Shown here: positions 47,371 through 55,715 of the stretch, in pieces | Position numbering within the stretch: the stretch's first letter is position 1 | Layout: each line of letters opens with the position of its first letter | Source of the DNA: Chitinophagales bacterium | Lineage (GTDB): Bacteria; Bacteroidota; Bacteroidia; Chitinophagales; UBA10324 | Length of the DNA stretch: 64,000 bases | Reading direction: 5' to 3' | NCBI GenBank assembly: GCA_013816805.1 | Contig: JACDDS010000013.1 | Coordinates: forward strand, 46,139-110,138 | The notes under the pieces: generated by a model | The model's database searches: none | What the model was told of the DNA's origin: nothing | What the model saw: only the letters and a program-made list of their open reading frames with translations | Translations under genes and position numbers: made by a program

Positions 47371-47407
47371 TTTGGTAAATAAATTAATTTCCCTAAATTT
47401 GGTAAAT
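47371..47407 (+). promoter_or_regulatory. Direct repeat TTTGGTAAAT x2, candidate HigA operator
   Basis: TTTGGTAAAT at 47371-47380 and again at 47398-47407, 27 bases start to start, ending 36 bases before the higB start. Antitoxins of the HigA type bind repeats at their own promoter, so this is a likely autoregulation site. Confidence 0.45.
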
Positions 47408-47443
47408 TCTTAAGGCAACACCTGGGTTTTTATAATAGCATAA

Positions 47444-47755
47444 ATGATAGTATCTTTTAACAACTCTTATCTTCAAAAAATCTATGAAGGTAAGCAGGTG
47501 GCTGGTAAACCAAAGTACAGTAAAGAGGTTATACTGAAGTTTAAAAAAACGGTTTTAATGCTTCAGAATACTGAAAGCATTAAAGAATTAAGAAAATTCA
47601 GAGGACTAAATCTTGAAGCTTTGAGAGGTGACTATAAAGGCTTTTTTTCAGTGAGAGTTGATTTACAATACAGGTTGATCCTGAGTATTGAAAAAGAACG
47701 AATAGTGCTTACAGACATATTGATAATAGAAGACCTGACGAATCATTATCAATGA
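47444..47755 (+). CDS. higB: HigB-type (RelE superfamily) toxin
   Basis: A 103-aa RelE-fold mRNA interferase candidate. The core has SIKELRKFRGLNLEALRGDYKGFFSVRVDLQYRLIL, with basic residues on the central strands and a C-terminal VLTDILIIEDLTNHY strand and helix, as in HigB/RelE proteins. It precedes its antitoxin, the order typical of higBA. HigB toxins cut mRNA in the ribosomal A site. The operon sits right behind the mutS 3' copy. Start ATG 47444; frame intact. Confidence 0.88.
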   Translation: MIVSFNNSYLQKIYEGKQVAGKPKYSKEVILKFKKTVLMLQNTESIKELRKFRGLNLEALRGDYKGFFSVRVDLQYRLILSIEKERIVLTDILIIEDLTNHYQ

Positions 47756-47796
47756 TAAGATGCTATTAAATTCAGCAACATTTAAAATAAAATATT

Positions 47797-48099
47797 ATGG
47801 CAGATTATAAAGTTGTCAATTCCCGTGGAAAAGAAATTTATACTGATGTAAATCTTCACCCGGGTGAAATCTTGCAGATGGAATTAGCAGCAAGAAATAT
47901 TAAGAAAGCTGAATGTGCTGAATTACTTGGAATAAAGCCCGGGCATTTCAGTGAATTGTTGCATGGTAAAAGGCATGTAAGTGCAGCTACTGCTATTAGG
48001 TTGCAAAAGCTGTTAGGTATTTCCGCCGAATACTGGATGAGGATTCAAGTTTATCATGATTTATTTATAGAAAGAAATAAAAAATCAGAAGCCGCTTAA
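47797..48099 (+). CDS. higA: HigA-family antitoxin (HTH_XRE)
   Basis: A 100-aa antitoxin. It opens with a VNSRGKEIYTDVNLHPGEIL segment typical of HigA/VapI, followed by the XRE-type HTH (KKAECAELLGIKPGHFSELLHGKRHVSAATAIRLQKLLG) and the ISAEYWMRIQ ending. It binds HigB and represses the operon. It lies 41 bases after higB and ends exactly where the methyltransferase remnant starts. Confidence 0.92.
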   Translation: MADYKVVNSRGKEIYTDVNLHPGEILQMELAARNIKKAECAELLGIKPGHFSELLHGKRHVSAATAIRLQKLLGISAEYWMRIQVYHDLFIERNKKSEAA

Positions 48100-48417
48100 A
48101 TGACAAAAGAAATTAAGAACATTGATTTATTTCTTGAGGGTGTAAGCGATAAAAATATTGTAAAAGGATTTTCCCACGATTTTTACAATTCCCCTGCAAG
48201 GTTTCTCCGAAATTTGTTTGAGAAGCAATTTAAACTTTTTCTCAACCAGAGGATTTGATTATGGATCCTTTTTGTGGGAGGAGGAACTATTTTAGTAGAA
48301 GCCAGACTTCTGAATAGAAATTCCATTGGATTTGATATCAGTAGCCTGGCTACTTTCATAACCTGTACTCAATCTGTTGACCTTCCTAAATTATCAAATA
48401 GAAGAATTTATTTATAA
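48100..48417 (+). pseudogene. Fragment of a DNA methyltransferase with two frameshifts
   Basis: Begins TKEIKNIDLFLEGVSDKN. After restoring one T (near 48240) and removing one G (near 48280) it reads FSQPEDLIMDPFCGGGTILVEARLLNRNSIGFDIS. DPFCGGGT is the SAM-binding motif of N4/N6-type DNA methylases, and the following GFDIS is the next strand. The catalytic DPPY/SPPY motif is absent and the sequence stops at 48417, so this is a short remnant, perhaps of a restriction-modification or orphan methylase. It starts one base after the higA stop. Confidence 0.75.
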
Positions 48418-48620
48418 ACTGACTTAGAGATAACAATATTATTTAAAAGAACGATAACTACACGAAACGACGCGAACCATATAGAACTTTTGAGGATTTG
48501 AAAATTTACACGTACCACTTAAAAGCTCAAGTTTAATTGAATCATTAAATTATTACCATAAAACATACCTTTTTTTACAGTATGCATGCGAAACAAATTA
48601 TCCTGAAGAATCCGTAACAA

Positions 48621-49925
48621 ATGAGTAAAATTCTTTTCTGGTCTTTTTCAGTAGCCCTTGCCGGGCTCCTCTTTGGATTTGATACCATTGTGATTTCAGG
48701 CGCGGATCAAAAGCTGCAGGAGCTATGGAACACGTCTGATGTTTTTCATGGTTTCGTTGTCATGGCATCTGCTTTATGGGGCACTGTAGCAGGAGCCATA
48801 ACAGGCGGAATACCTACTAACAGGTACGGCAGAAAAAATACGCTTATCGCAATTGGTGTCCTGTACTTTGTTTCTGCGGTTGGCGCTGCCCTTGCCAATG
48901 ACCCATATACGTTTGCCTTTTTCAGATTTATCGGTGGGTTGGGGATAGGCGCTTCAACCATCGCTGCCCCGGGCTATATCTCAGAAATTGCACCTCCTCA
49001 AAAAAGAGGACGGCTCGTGGCGATGTATCAATTGAGCATTGTGGTCGGTATTCTCACCGCATTCCTGTCTAACTACCTGCTGAGAAATGCGGGTGAACAA
49101 CCTTGGAGATATATGATTGGGGTGGCGGCTTTTCCTTCATTCATCTATACGATTGCCGTACTGTTTATCCCAAACAGTCCGCGATGGCTTGTTATAAAAG
49201 GCAGGGTTGCAGAAGCAGAGAAGGTTTTAAAGATGATTGGCCAGGACAGTGATATAAATTCATTTACAGTGGAGAGGCCCCGGGAAGCACTCAGGAATGA
49301 AAATATTTTTATGAAGAAATACAGGCCCGCACTGTTGCTTGCATTCTTCATTGCATTCTTTAATCAGCTCTCCGGAATCAATGCAATCTTGTATTACGCA
49401 CCCCGAATATTTGAGGAGGCCGGAATAGTCAGCAGCTCTGCCCTGCTGAGCAGTGCAGGGATTGGTTTCATCAATGTTTTATTCACGTTGATTGGCATGG
49501 CATTAATAGATCGCCTTGGCAGAAAACAACTGATGTACATTGGTTCATTCGGATACATCCTCTCACTAACGCTTGTAGCACTGTCTTTCTACTTTGGATG
49601 GAAAGGTTTTAGCGTATCTTTTTTTCTTTTTGTTTTCATCGCAGCACATGCCATAGGACAAGGCACCGTCATCTGGGTATTCATCGCAGAAATATTTCCG
49701 ACACATTTACGCGCACCGGGTCAATCCTTCGGGTCATCGGTTCACTGGGTGCTGGCAGCAGCCATTCCATCACTTATTCCTTTTCTGTTTTCTACCGTCG
49801 GCGCAGGAATCGTCTTTGCCTTTTTTGCCATCATGATGGTCGGTCAATTACTCTGGGTCAGATTAAAAATGCCGGAAACGAAAGGAATTAGTCTCGAAGA
49901 AGTGAGCAGGAAATTAACCAAATAA
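48621..49925 (+). CDS. Sugar porter family MFS transporter, 434 aa
   Basis: Twelve hydrophobic segments in two halves. Family motifs are present: LAGLLFGFDTIVISGA at TM1, NRYGRKN in the loop between TM2 and TM3, APPQKRGRLVAMYQL after TM4, IPNSPRWLVIKGR (the PESPR motif) after TM6, NQLSGINAILYYAPRIF at TM7, DRLGRK in the second half, and PETKG near the C-terminus. It is a proton-coupled sugar symporter or facilitator in the inner membrane; the sugar is unknown. Its position before the pectin-type glycosidase locus suggests import of released monosaccharides, but this is only context. Confidence 0.93.
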   Translation: MSKILFWSFSVALAGLLFGFDTIVISGADQKLQELWNTSDVFHGFVVMASALWGTVAGAITGGIPTNRYGRKNTLIAIGVLYFVSAVGAALANDPYTFAFFRFIGGLGIGASTIAAPGYISEIAPPQKRGRLVAMYQLSIVVGILTAFLSNYLLRNAGEQPWRYMIGVAAFPSFIYTIAVLFIPNSPRWLVIKGRVAEAEKVLKMIGQDSDINSFTVERPREALRNENIFMKKYRPALLLAFFIAFFNQLSGINAILYYAPRIFEEAGIVSSSALLSSAGIGFINVLFTLIGMALIDRLGRKQLMYIGSFGYILSLTLVALSFYFGWKGFSVSFFLFVFIAAHAIGQGTVIWVFIAEIFPTHLRAPGQSFGSSVHWVLAAAIPSLIPFLFSTVGAGIVFAFFAIMMVGQLLWVRLKMPETKGISLEEVSRKLTK

Positions 49926-50069
49926 TTGCACCCTTTTACCAAGCTTGTATTGAGCTTGTCGGCGTGCTAGGGTAAGAGCTGCGGAAGATCAATTTCTCAA
50001 TAGGTTTCGAAAGAGAAGTCCATTACTTGTTACTGGTCCCCAGCTTTCTAAAATAATTACCTTGCCCTC

Positions 50070-51344
50070 ATGAAACCAGCAAGAAATCTTCTCATCGGAA
50101 TGATCCTGGGAGCTGTGATGGGATGGTTCCTTGGCTTTCTCCGCCTGCCGTATGTAGAAGTGAACCCTTCCTTTCTCATGGGTTTCACCGCATGTGTCGC
50201 ACTGGTATTACTGGTACTCACCCTGTTATTTGCCTGGAAGAAACATTCGTTCCTGCTCCGCCTGATTGGCGGACAGCCTGTGCAGCAGGATCCAAAAACA
50301 GCAAGCCGGACTTATGCCATCATTTGGATCGTAGTTGCTTCTTTCATTGTAGCCGGCGGATCCATCAGCAGTTTTTTAATTTACCGTCAGAGTAAGCTTT
50401 TTAAGACTCAAATTCTGAAACAGAATAAGAAAATTCAGGAGCAATCGGAGTTGATTGAGTCCGTCAGAAAAAGCAACATGATCTTTTTCATGAGTAACAT
50501 CCTGGATAATACGGAAGAGGAGTTAAAAAAAACCGGCACAGTGAGTGAAGCCATCATTGCAAGAATAGCAGCGCTCAGTTTTTCTTTTAAGCCCTATAAA
50601 TATTTAGAAAGTGACAGCCTGTCAGAGAAAGCATTTAGTCCTGAGAAAGGACAGCTATTAATGGCCTTGATTCTGATGAAAATGGATTCAGGTTCTTTTG
50701 CCAGAATAAAACAGCGTGCATCTTTTGCCGGGGTTGATTTGAGCGGTGCAGATTTAAAAAATGCAGACCTGAGCGGTGCAAATTTGAGCGGTGCAAATTT
50801 AAAAGATGGAGACCTGAGCAATGCAAATTTGAGTAAGGCTGATTTAAAGGATGCAAATCTGTGGGGGGCAAATTTGAATGAAGCCAACCTAAGCAAGGCT
50901 GATATGAAAAGGTCGGATTTGAGGTGGGCTACATTAAATGGAACAAACCTGCAATTCGCTAATATGGATGGCGCGCAGTTGATAAGTGCTCAATTGATAA
51001 AGGCCGACGTACGTGAAGCATCCATTCAATGGGCCGATTTGGAAGGGGCGCTCTTAACTGAGGCCAACCTGACAAGGGTGAATTTTGTGGGCGCAGAACT
51101 GAGAAAAGCAGATTTGAACAAGGCTGATTTAACCAGGACGGATTTAAGAAGTATCAATTTAAATGAAGCTAATTTGCTCGGAACGGAGTTAAACAAGGCA
51201 TTAGTCGATTCAAATTGGATTCAAAAGGTCAATGAATGGCGATTAACTGGTGTAAAAGAAATTCAGAACGGCTACAGTATTGTAAAAGATTCTTTAGATC
51301 AGTGGAAACATCCTATTTGCCGTTTAAGAAAGATTGAAAATTAA
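50070..51344 (+). CDS. Membrane-anchored pentapeptide-repeat protein, 424 aa
   Basis: Two N-terminal membrane helices (about 5-25 and 35-55) and a third near 85-105, then a coiled-coil stretch (LFKTQILKQNKKIQEQ). About 30 consecutive pentapeptide repeats of the A(D/N)LxX type follow between residues 220 and 375 (for example LSGADLKNADLSGANLSGAN). These fold into a right-handed quadrilateral beta-helix. The protein probably sits at the inner membrane with the helix in the cytoplasm. Function unknown. The DNA of the repeat region is itself repetitive, but this is coding. Confidence 0.88.
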   Translation: MKPARNLLIGMILGAVMGWFLGFLRLPYVEVNPSFLMGFTACVALVLLVLTLLFAWKKHSFLLRLIGGQPVQQDPKTASRTYAIIWIVVASFIVAGGSISSFLIYRQSKLFKTQILKQNKKIQEQSELIESVRKSNMIFFMSNILDNTEEELKKTGTVSEAIIARIAALSFSFKPYKYLESDSLSEKAFSPEKGQLLMALILMKMDSGSFARIKQRASFAGVDLSGADLKNADLSGANLSGANLKDGDLSNANLSKADLKDANLWGANLNEANLSKADMKRSDLRWATLNGTNLQFANMDGAQLISAQLIKADVREASIQWADLEGALLTEANLTRVNFVGAELRKADLNKADLTRTDLRSINLNEANLLGTELNKALVDSNWIQKVNEWRLTGVKEIQNGYSIVKDSLDQWKHPICRLRKIEN

Positions 51345-51580
51345 ACTACATTTTGTCTTTCATAACAAACTTTGGTTAACACTTACCTGGAAGTACGTTG
51401 AGGTCAATAAACCATATGAACTTCGGCTTCTTCCGCCCGGCAGGATAAATTGATTTAATGAATTCATTCCCAAATATTAATTTATAGTGTTTAATGGCTA
51501 AAGCCGATCAATTAAATCTAATGCAACCCTGTACTGAAGCACAGAGCAAAAAGCTTTCGCATGGTGTTTCCTGATATTTT

Positions 51581-52564
51581 TCAAAACGACTTCCTATTCA
51601 TCACCGCATTCATCTTCCTCGAAAATTTAGTCACTTGTTCATCTTCAGGTTTGAAAGGCTTAAAACCAATTTGCAGGGCCCAGCTGTAATAATGCTGCAG
51701 GTCATTCAGATAGTTTGCTACTAGCTCGGGCTTCCACCATGTTTCCCGGTTAATATTATACTTGACCTTTAGTTGTTTACCAATTTGCTGTCCCCATTCA
51801 TTATTGATTAAGTCCACATAATTGTCAACCGGTCCTTCGTCCAGATCGCCGATTTGCTTTTCTGTGAACTTTCCGAGTATCAATTCCGGATGGTAATACC
51901 GTTCATGTATGTCGCCGACAAAATCCGCCAGCTCTTCTGAAAAGCACGAAGTAATGAATGCCTGCGCCGTAATGTGATTAAACGTGTTGATATAACCTTT
52001 TTCAGTTGTGTCTCTGGAATTGGCGAAAGCCAAATCTGCTGTATTGATATTACGGAATGAAGCCTGAGCCAGGCTAAAAAAAGCTACATCACCCTCTCCA
52101 AATAAGTTGGGTCTGAACCGTGCCAGGAGAAAGACCCTCTCCAGATCTTTTCTGTTACTTACTGCATATGGCGAACGGAAAATGATACTAAGGTGATCCC
52201 AGAAATCACCATCTCTTGCAGCGGCGATGTCACCCTGGCTTATACCGGACGCCAACACATTTACAACCTCCATTCCATTACTGCAGTCTCTTATACAAAC
52301 CTTTGAATTTCCATGGATCGTGCTGTCTGTGTCGGCGTTGTCGTTGAAATATTCAATGCTAATGACAGATTTTAATTCGTCGAGAGATTTAAATCTGCTA
52401 CCAAGTAATGCTCCTCTTACTGTACTATAGATGGTGCTGTCAGCAGAGGTGTCACAAGCACAGATCCGTACATCATTGATGGTAGTATGTTGCAACCGGC
52501 TACAGCCTATGCAACAGAGTAACAAAAGCACAATCAGAAACCGGTTACTATTCAGTGTACACAT
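51581..52564 (-). CDS. Hypothetical lipoprotein of the pectin-type locus, 327 aa
   Basis: Signal peptide with a good lipobox (FLIVLLLLCCIGCSRL, Cys21). The mature part is mixed alpha/beta, with Trp/Tyr-rich C-terminal helices (WWKPELVANYLNDLQHYYSWALQIGF). No catalytic motif is recognised. It starts directly after the GH28 gene with no gap, so the two are cotranscribed. Possibly a surface carbohydrate-handling or accessory protein; function unknown. Confidence 0.75.
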   Translation of the reverse strand: MCTLNSNRFLIVLLLLCCIGCSRLQHTTINDVRICACDTSADSTIYSTVRGALLGSRFKSLDELKSVISIEYFNDNADTDSTIHGNSKVCIRDCSNGMEVVNVLASGISQGDIAAARDGDFWDHLSIIFRSPYAVSNRKDLERVFLLARFRPNLFGEGDVAFFSLAQASFRNINTADLAFANSRDTTEKGYINTFNHITAQAFITSCFSEELADFVGDIHERYYHPELILGKFTEKQIGDLDEGPVDNYVDLINNEWGQQIGKQLKVKYNINRETWWKPELVANYLNDLQHYYSWALQIGFKPFKPEDEQVTKFSRKMNAVMNRKSF

Positions 52565-54061
52565 TTACAATCTCAATACAGCCTGGTCATTGTCAATTTT
52601 CACATTTTCTGTATTATGCAAAATCAAATACTTAGGCTTGCTATCCCCGTTTATGATCACTGAATCGATATTCAGGTTGCGAACATCGTCGAAGACAAAT
52701 GCCGGCCTGTAATCTGCGGCGTCAATGCTGAGCTTAATATTTTTCATGCTCAGCCCATTCATATGCCTCACATAAAACCCCCAGGCCGGCAATTCACCAA
52801 ACATAGAAAACTCGGGGTAGCCGGCTTCCTTTTCGGGAACCTGATCCAACCGTGAGAGGGGCATGCTGGCTAAACCGTTATTACCTTTTCCCGGATAACG
52901 GATTTCAATGTTCTCCAGCGTTACATTTTCCACCGGGTGTCCGGGAATTCCTGTAATCGATGAAGGGAATATGTTATGGAAAAATGGCAGCTCCGGCCCC
53001 CGGATTTCGTAGTCGTAATCGGGGCGCTCAAAAGCTATATCCACTTTCATATTTTTTATGGCGACATTTTTTAATACCACGGCAGTTCGGGTTTTTTCTC
53101 TTTCTCCCAATCTGATAAAGATGGCATTTCCTGTATTCACGGCTTCTATATGATCAACCAGCACATCTTCAAGGAAACCACCATCCACACATTCGATGGC
53201 GACTGCGGACCGGAAAGTGTCATATACTTTGATCTTCTCTATAGTCACATTTTTAAACCCACCCAGTGACTTTGTCCCGAATTTGATGGCGCTGGCGCTT
53301 GAGCGTACGGTACAATTGGCGATATAAATGCTATCACAGTAATGATTTACGGATTCCGATTTCAGACAGATGCCATCGTCCGCAGCATTGATATAGCAAT
53401 TCGTAATACGCACCTGGTGACAATCCACGATATCAATGCCGTCATTGTTCCAATACGCATCGCTGTTAACGTGAACACTGTCCAGGATAATATTAGTACA
53501 CTGGTAATAGGCCTGTACCCAGCACGCCGCATTCAGAAGCATCACATTTCTGACTTTGATATTTGTACACCGTACAAACTCGATGAGCTGAGGACGTACC
53601 AAATACGATGGTCTTCTTTCTACCAAATTATAATACGCACTATCGAGCTGACCGGCATAAAAAAGACTATCAATATTGAGTGCTAAGCGGCGACCCTGAC
53701 CATCTATTTGCCCATGGCCTGTAATAGCGATATTGTTTTGACCGTCTGCCAATATGAGAGCTAACCACCGGTTCAGTTTACTATAATGATCAGGATTTGT
53801 GCTTCCGAGCAGAACAGCTTTTTCCGTCAAATGCAATTCAACATTTGACTTCAAAATGATGTTTCCGGTTAAAAAAATTCCTTCAGGTATTATCACCTGT
53901 CCTCCACCTTTTTTAGATGCCGCATCAATAGCTGATTGAATAGCGGAGGTATTCATTGTTTTTCCATCTGGCACCGCACCAAAATCAACAATGTTGTAAT
54001 CCTTTGCAGAAAGGATATGTTGGTTGAAAATAAGAAAGCAGAAAAGAATTACTAACCGCAT
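52565..54061 (-). CDS. Glycoside hydrolase family 28 (polygalacturonase-like)
   Basis: A 498-aa right-handed beta-helix enzyme with a signal peptide (RLVILFCFLIFNQHILSA). The N-terminus IVDFGAVPDGKTMNTSAIQSAIDAA and GGGQVIIPEGIFLTGNI are diagnostic of GH28. Active-site Asp residues appear in YWNNDGIDIVDC and AADDGICLKS. The usual GHG and RIK motifs are replaced by SASAIKFGTKSLGG, as in some exo-acting or rhamnogalacturonan-active members. It cleaves galacturonic acid linkages in pectin. Its start overlaps the stop of the YCF48-like gene by one base. Confidence 0.9.
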   Translation of the reverse strand: MRLVILFCFLIFNQHILSAKDYNIVDFGAVPDGKTMNTSAIQSAIDAASKKGGGQVIIPEGIFLTGNIILKSNVELHLTEKAVLLGSTNPDHYSKLNRWLALILADGQNNIAITGHGQIDGQGRRLALNIDSLFYAGQLDSAYYNLVERRPSYLVRPQLIEFVRCTNIKVRNVMLLNAACWVQAYYQCTNIILDSVHVNSDAYWNNDGIDIVDCHQVRITNCYINAADDGICLKSESVNHYCDSIYIANCTVRSSASAIKFGTKSLGGFKNVTIEKIKVYDTFRSAVAIECVDGGFLEDVLVDHIEAVNTGNAIFIRLGEREKTRTAVVLKNVAIKNMKVDIAFERPDYDYEIRGPELPFFHNIFPSSITGIPGHPVENVTLENIEIRYPGKGNNGLASMPLSRLDQVPEKEAGYPEFSMFGELPAWGFYVRHMNGLSMKNIKLSIDAADYRPAFVFDDVRNLNIDSVIINGDSKPKYLILHNTENVKIDNDQAVLRL

Positions 54062-55338
54062 TATTCCAATATTATTTTTCTTGTCGCCAAGTTACATTCG
54101 CTCTCTATCCTAATAATATAGAGACCTTTCTGTAAAATTGAAATATCAATCTCTTTGGTCTCTGATGTTTGCGTATGAATTGCATTTTCAAAATTTGCTG
54201 ATAACATTAACTGACCAAGTGAATTAAATACTTCAAGAAAAATTGTTTTTGATGTGCTCGCTCTAAAATTGAAATTTAATTTTTTTGTAGCTGAATTAGG
54301 ATTAACGCCAATCAATTCAAAGCAACTATTGGCAGCAGATGCTTCTTGGATAAATGTTCCATTGTCATTTTTTAATATTACTCCAACACCAGAACCTCCT
54401 ACAGCATATCCAACCGTATCGGTCGGAAAAAAAACCTCATCCAACGCTTCAGTTGTAAAACTCAGGTCATCTGACCATGTTACACCGCCATCATTGGTCT
54501 TTATGATAAAGGCATATTGACCTGTGGCGTAATTTCTACCTACGGCATATCCGGTTAAAGTGTCAAGGAAGAATATGGAGTTGACTCCATAAGTATTTGT
54601 AATGTTATTTTGAATCCAAGTTGTTCCGGTATCAATTGTCCTAGCAAATAGACCTTCTTCCCCCATTGCAAATCCCTTAGAAGTTATAGGAAATGAAATA
54701 TCGGACACGCAAGTGTATCCAAGCAAGGCAGTTAATGTCCAAGTAGTTCCCCCATTTATAGTTTTATAAATTGCTGGGAACTCTGGCCAACCGTAATAGT
54801 TAGTTACGCACCCGACAATAAATCCAGATTGATAGTCTATAAAAGTTATCGATGTAAAAATGCTACTGCTACTAAATTGAAGAGTCCAATTATTGCCCTC
54901 ATCTGTCGTCTTGAAAACTTCGTGGCCAGCAGTTATGAATCCAATATTCGAATCAAGGAAATATATTTTGGTGATCATACTCGTAGTATTAGAATTAAGA
55001 AGTTGCCAGTTGTTTCCTCCATCAGTAGTTCTGTAAACTTTACCATTGTCTCCTCCAATAAATCCTATGTTATTATTCAAAAAGAAAACAGTGCGGAGTT
55101 CAGGCATTGTGTCTGTATAGCTAATGTTCCAATTTGCTCCACCATCTATTGTTTTTAAAATCATTCCTGTAGGTTGTGAACCATTCCAATATCGTCCGAC
55201 AACAAAACCATAGTTCTTACCGATAAAATAAGTTGAATGAAGCCACTGAGCTGTCGAGACAGGAGTGATGTCTGCCCATTGTCCGAAAGCTGTGATGGAA
55301 CAAAGAGTCAGTGAAAGAATGGTAGAAAGTTTTTTCAT
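54061..55338 (-). CDS. YCF48/BNR-repeat secreted protein with T9SS sorting domain, 425 aa
   Basis: Signal peptide (LSTILSLTLCSITAFGQ). Seven or so repeats then form a beta-propeller like YCF48/sortilin repeats: MILKTIDGGANWNISY, VYRTTDGGNNWQLL, VFKTTDEGNNWTLQF, IYKTINGGTTWTLT, IIKTNDGGVTWSDD. The last 80 residues are a type IX sorting domain (LIGVNPNSATKKLNFNF ... GLYIIRIESECNLATRKIILE). It is therefore exported to the surface. The coding sequence overlaps the GH28 start, so it leads an operon with GH28 and the lipoprotein. Role unclear. Confidence 0.88.
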   Translation of the reverse strand: MKKLSTILSLTLCSITAFGQWADITPVSTAQWLHSTYFIGKNYGFVVGRYWNGSQPTGMILKTIDGGANWNISYTDTMPELRTVFFLNNNIGFIGGDNGKVYRTTDGGNNWQLLNSNTTSMITKIYFLDSNIGFITAGHEVFKTTDEGNNWTLQFSSSSIFTSITFIDYQSGFIVGCVTNYYGWPEFPAIYKTINGGTTWTLTALLGYTCVSDISFPITSKGFAMGEEGLFARTIDTGTTWIQNNITNTYGVNSIFFLDTLTGYAVGRNYATGQYAFIIKTNDGGVTWSDDLSFTTEALDEVFFPTDTVGYAVGGSGVGVILKNDNGTFIQEASAANSCFELIGVNPNSATKKLNFNFRASTSKTIFLEVFNSLGQLMLSANFENAIHTQTSETKEIDISILQKGLYIIRIESECNLATRKIILE

Positions 55339-55438
55339 TATTCAGTTAATTACTTGAAATTAGTTTGAATTTACGATATGGTTAAATCGCATATCGTCAC
55401 CCTATCTGGCTCAATCATCCGCTTGAGTCGCTCAAAAA

Positions 55439-55549
55439 AAAGTGCATTTTCTATTCCTCATGCGGACGCACCATAGTATCCTTCGGAACAAATGTGATAT
55501 CAACAAATTTCATTTTACCATTCGGTGCGATTTTTACCATTTGCGATTC
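55439..55549 (-). pseudogene. Second, diverged copy of the GH106 3' end
   Basis: On the minus strand it encodes KIAPNGKMKFVDITFVPKD and MVRPHEE, then TAG. It aligns without gaps to the end of the GH106 gene (55719-55829, offset 280 bases) at roughly 83 percent by hand count. The stop replaces the Gln codon four residues before the end of the intact gene. Substitutions are mostly silent or conservative. Only the tail is present, with no upstream GH106 sequence. Confidence 0.85.
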
Positions 55550-55700
55550 AACAGGCAGGCTTCAATTTCATTTCTCCCGATTCTAATTTTTTCAAAATGA
55601 CTTTGTGTTCCTGAAAGGATTTGCCTTCCAAATCTTTTGCGATTTGTTCTTTTACATTCTGGAAGAAACCAACGGTATCGAACTTCTTACTTTTGCATCT
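55548..55700 (-). pseudogene. 50-codon gene fragment between the two GH106 tails
   Basis: An open stretch without a start codon reads KKFDTVGFFQNVKEQIAKDLEGKSFQEHKVILKKLESGEMKLKP in the sense of the minus strand (shown in parts: KKFDTVGFFQ, then an amphipathic Lys/Glu helix, then SGEMKLKPAC and stop). It looks like the body of a small helical protein such as an antitoxin, but I cannot name the family. It is the only content of the short insertion behind GH106. Confidence 0.4.
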
Positions 55701-55715
55701 TCATATCCCCTTAAA

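Noticed and set aside
50740..51200. Tandem DNA repeats that might be a minisatellite or CRISPR-like array
   Set aside because: The 15-base periodicity is explained by in-frame pentapeptide repeats in one long gene; there are no unique spacers.
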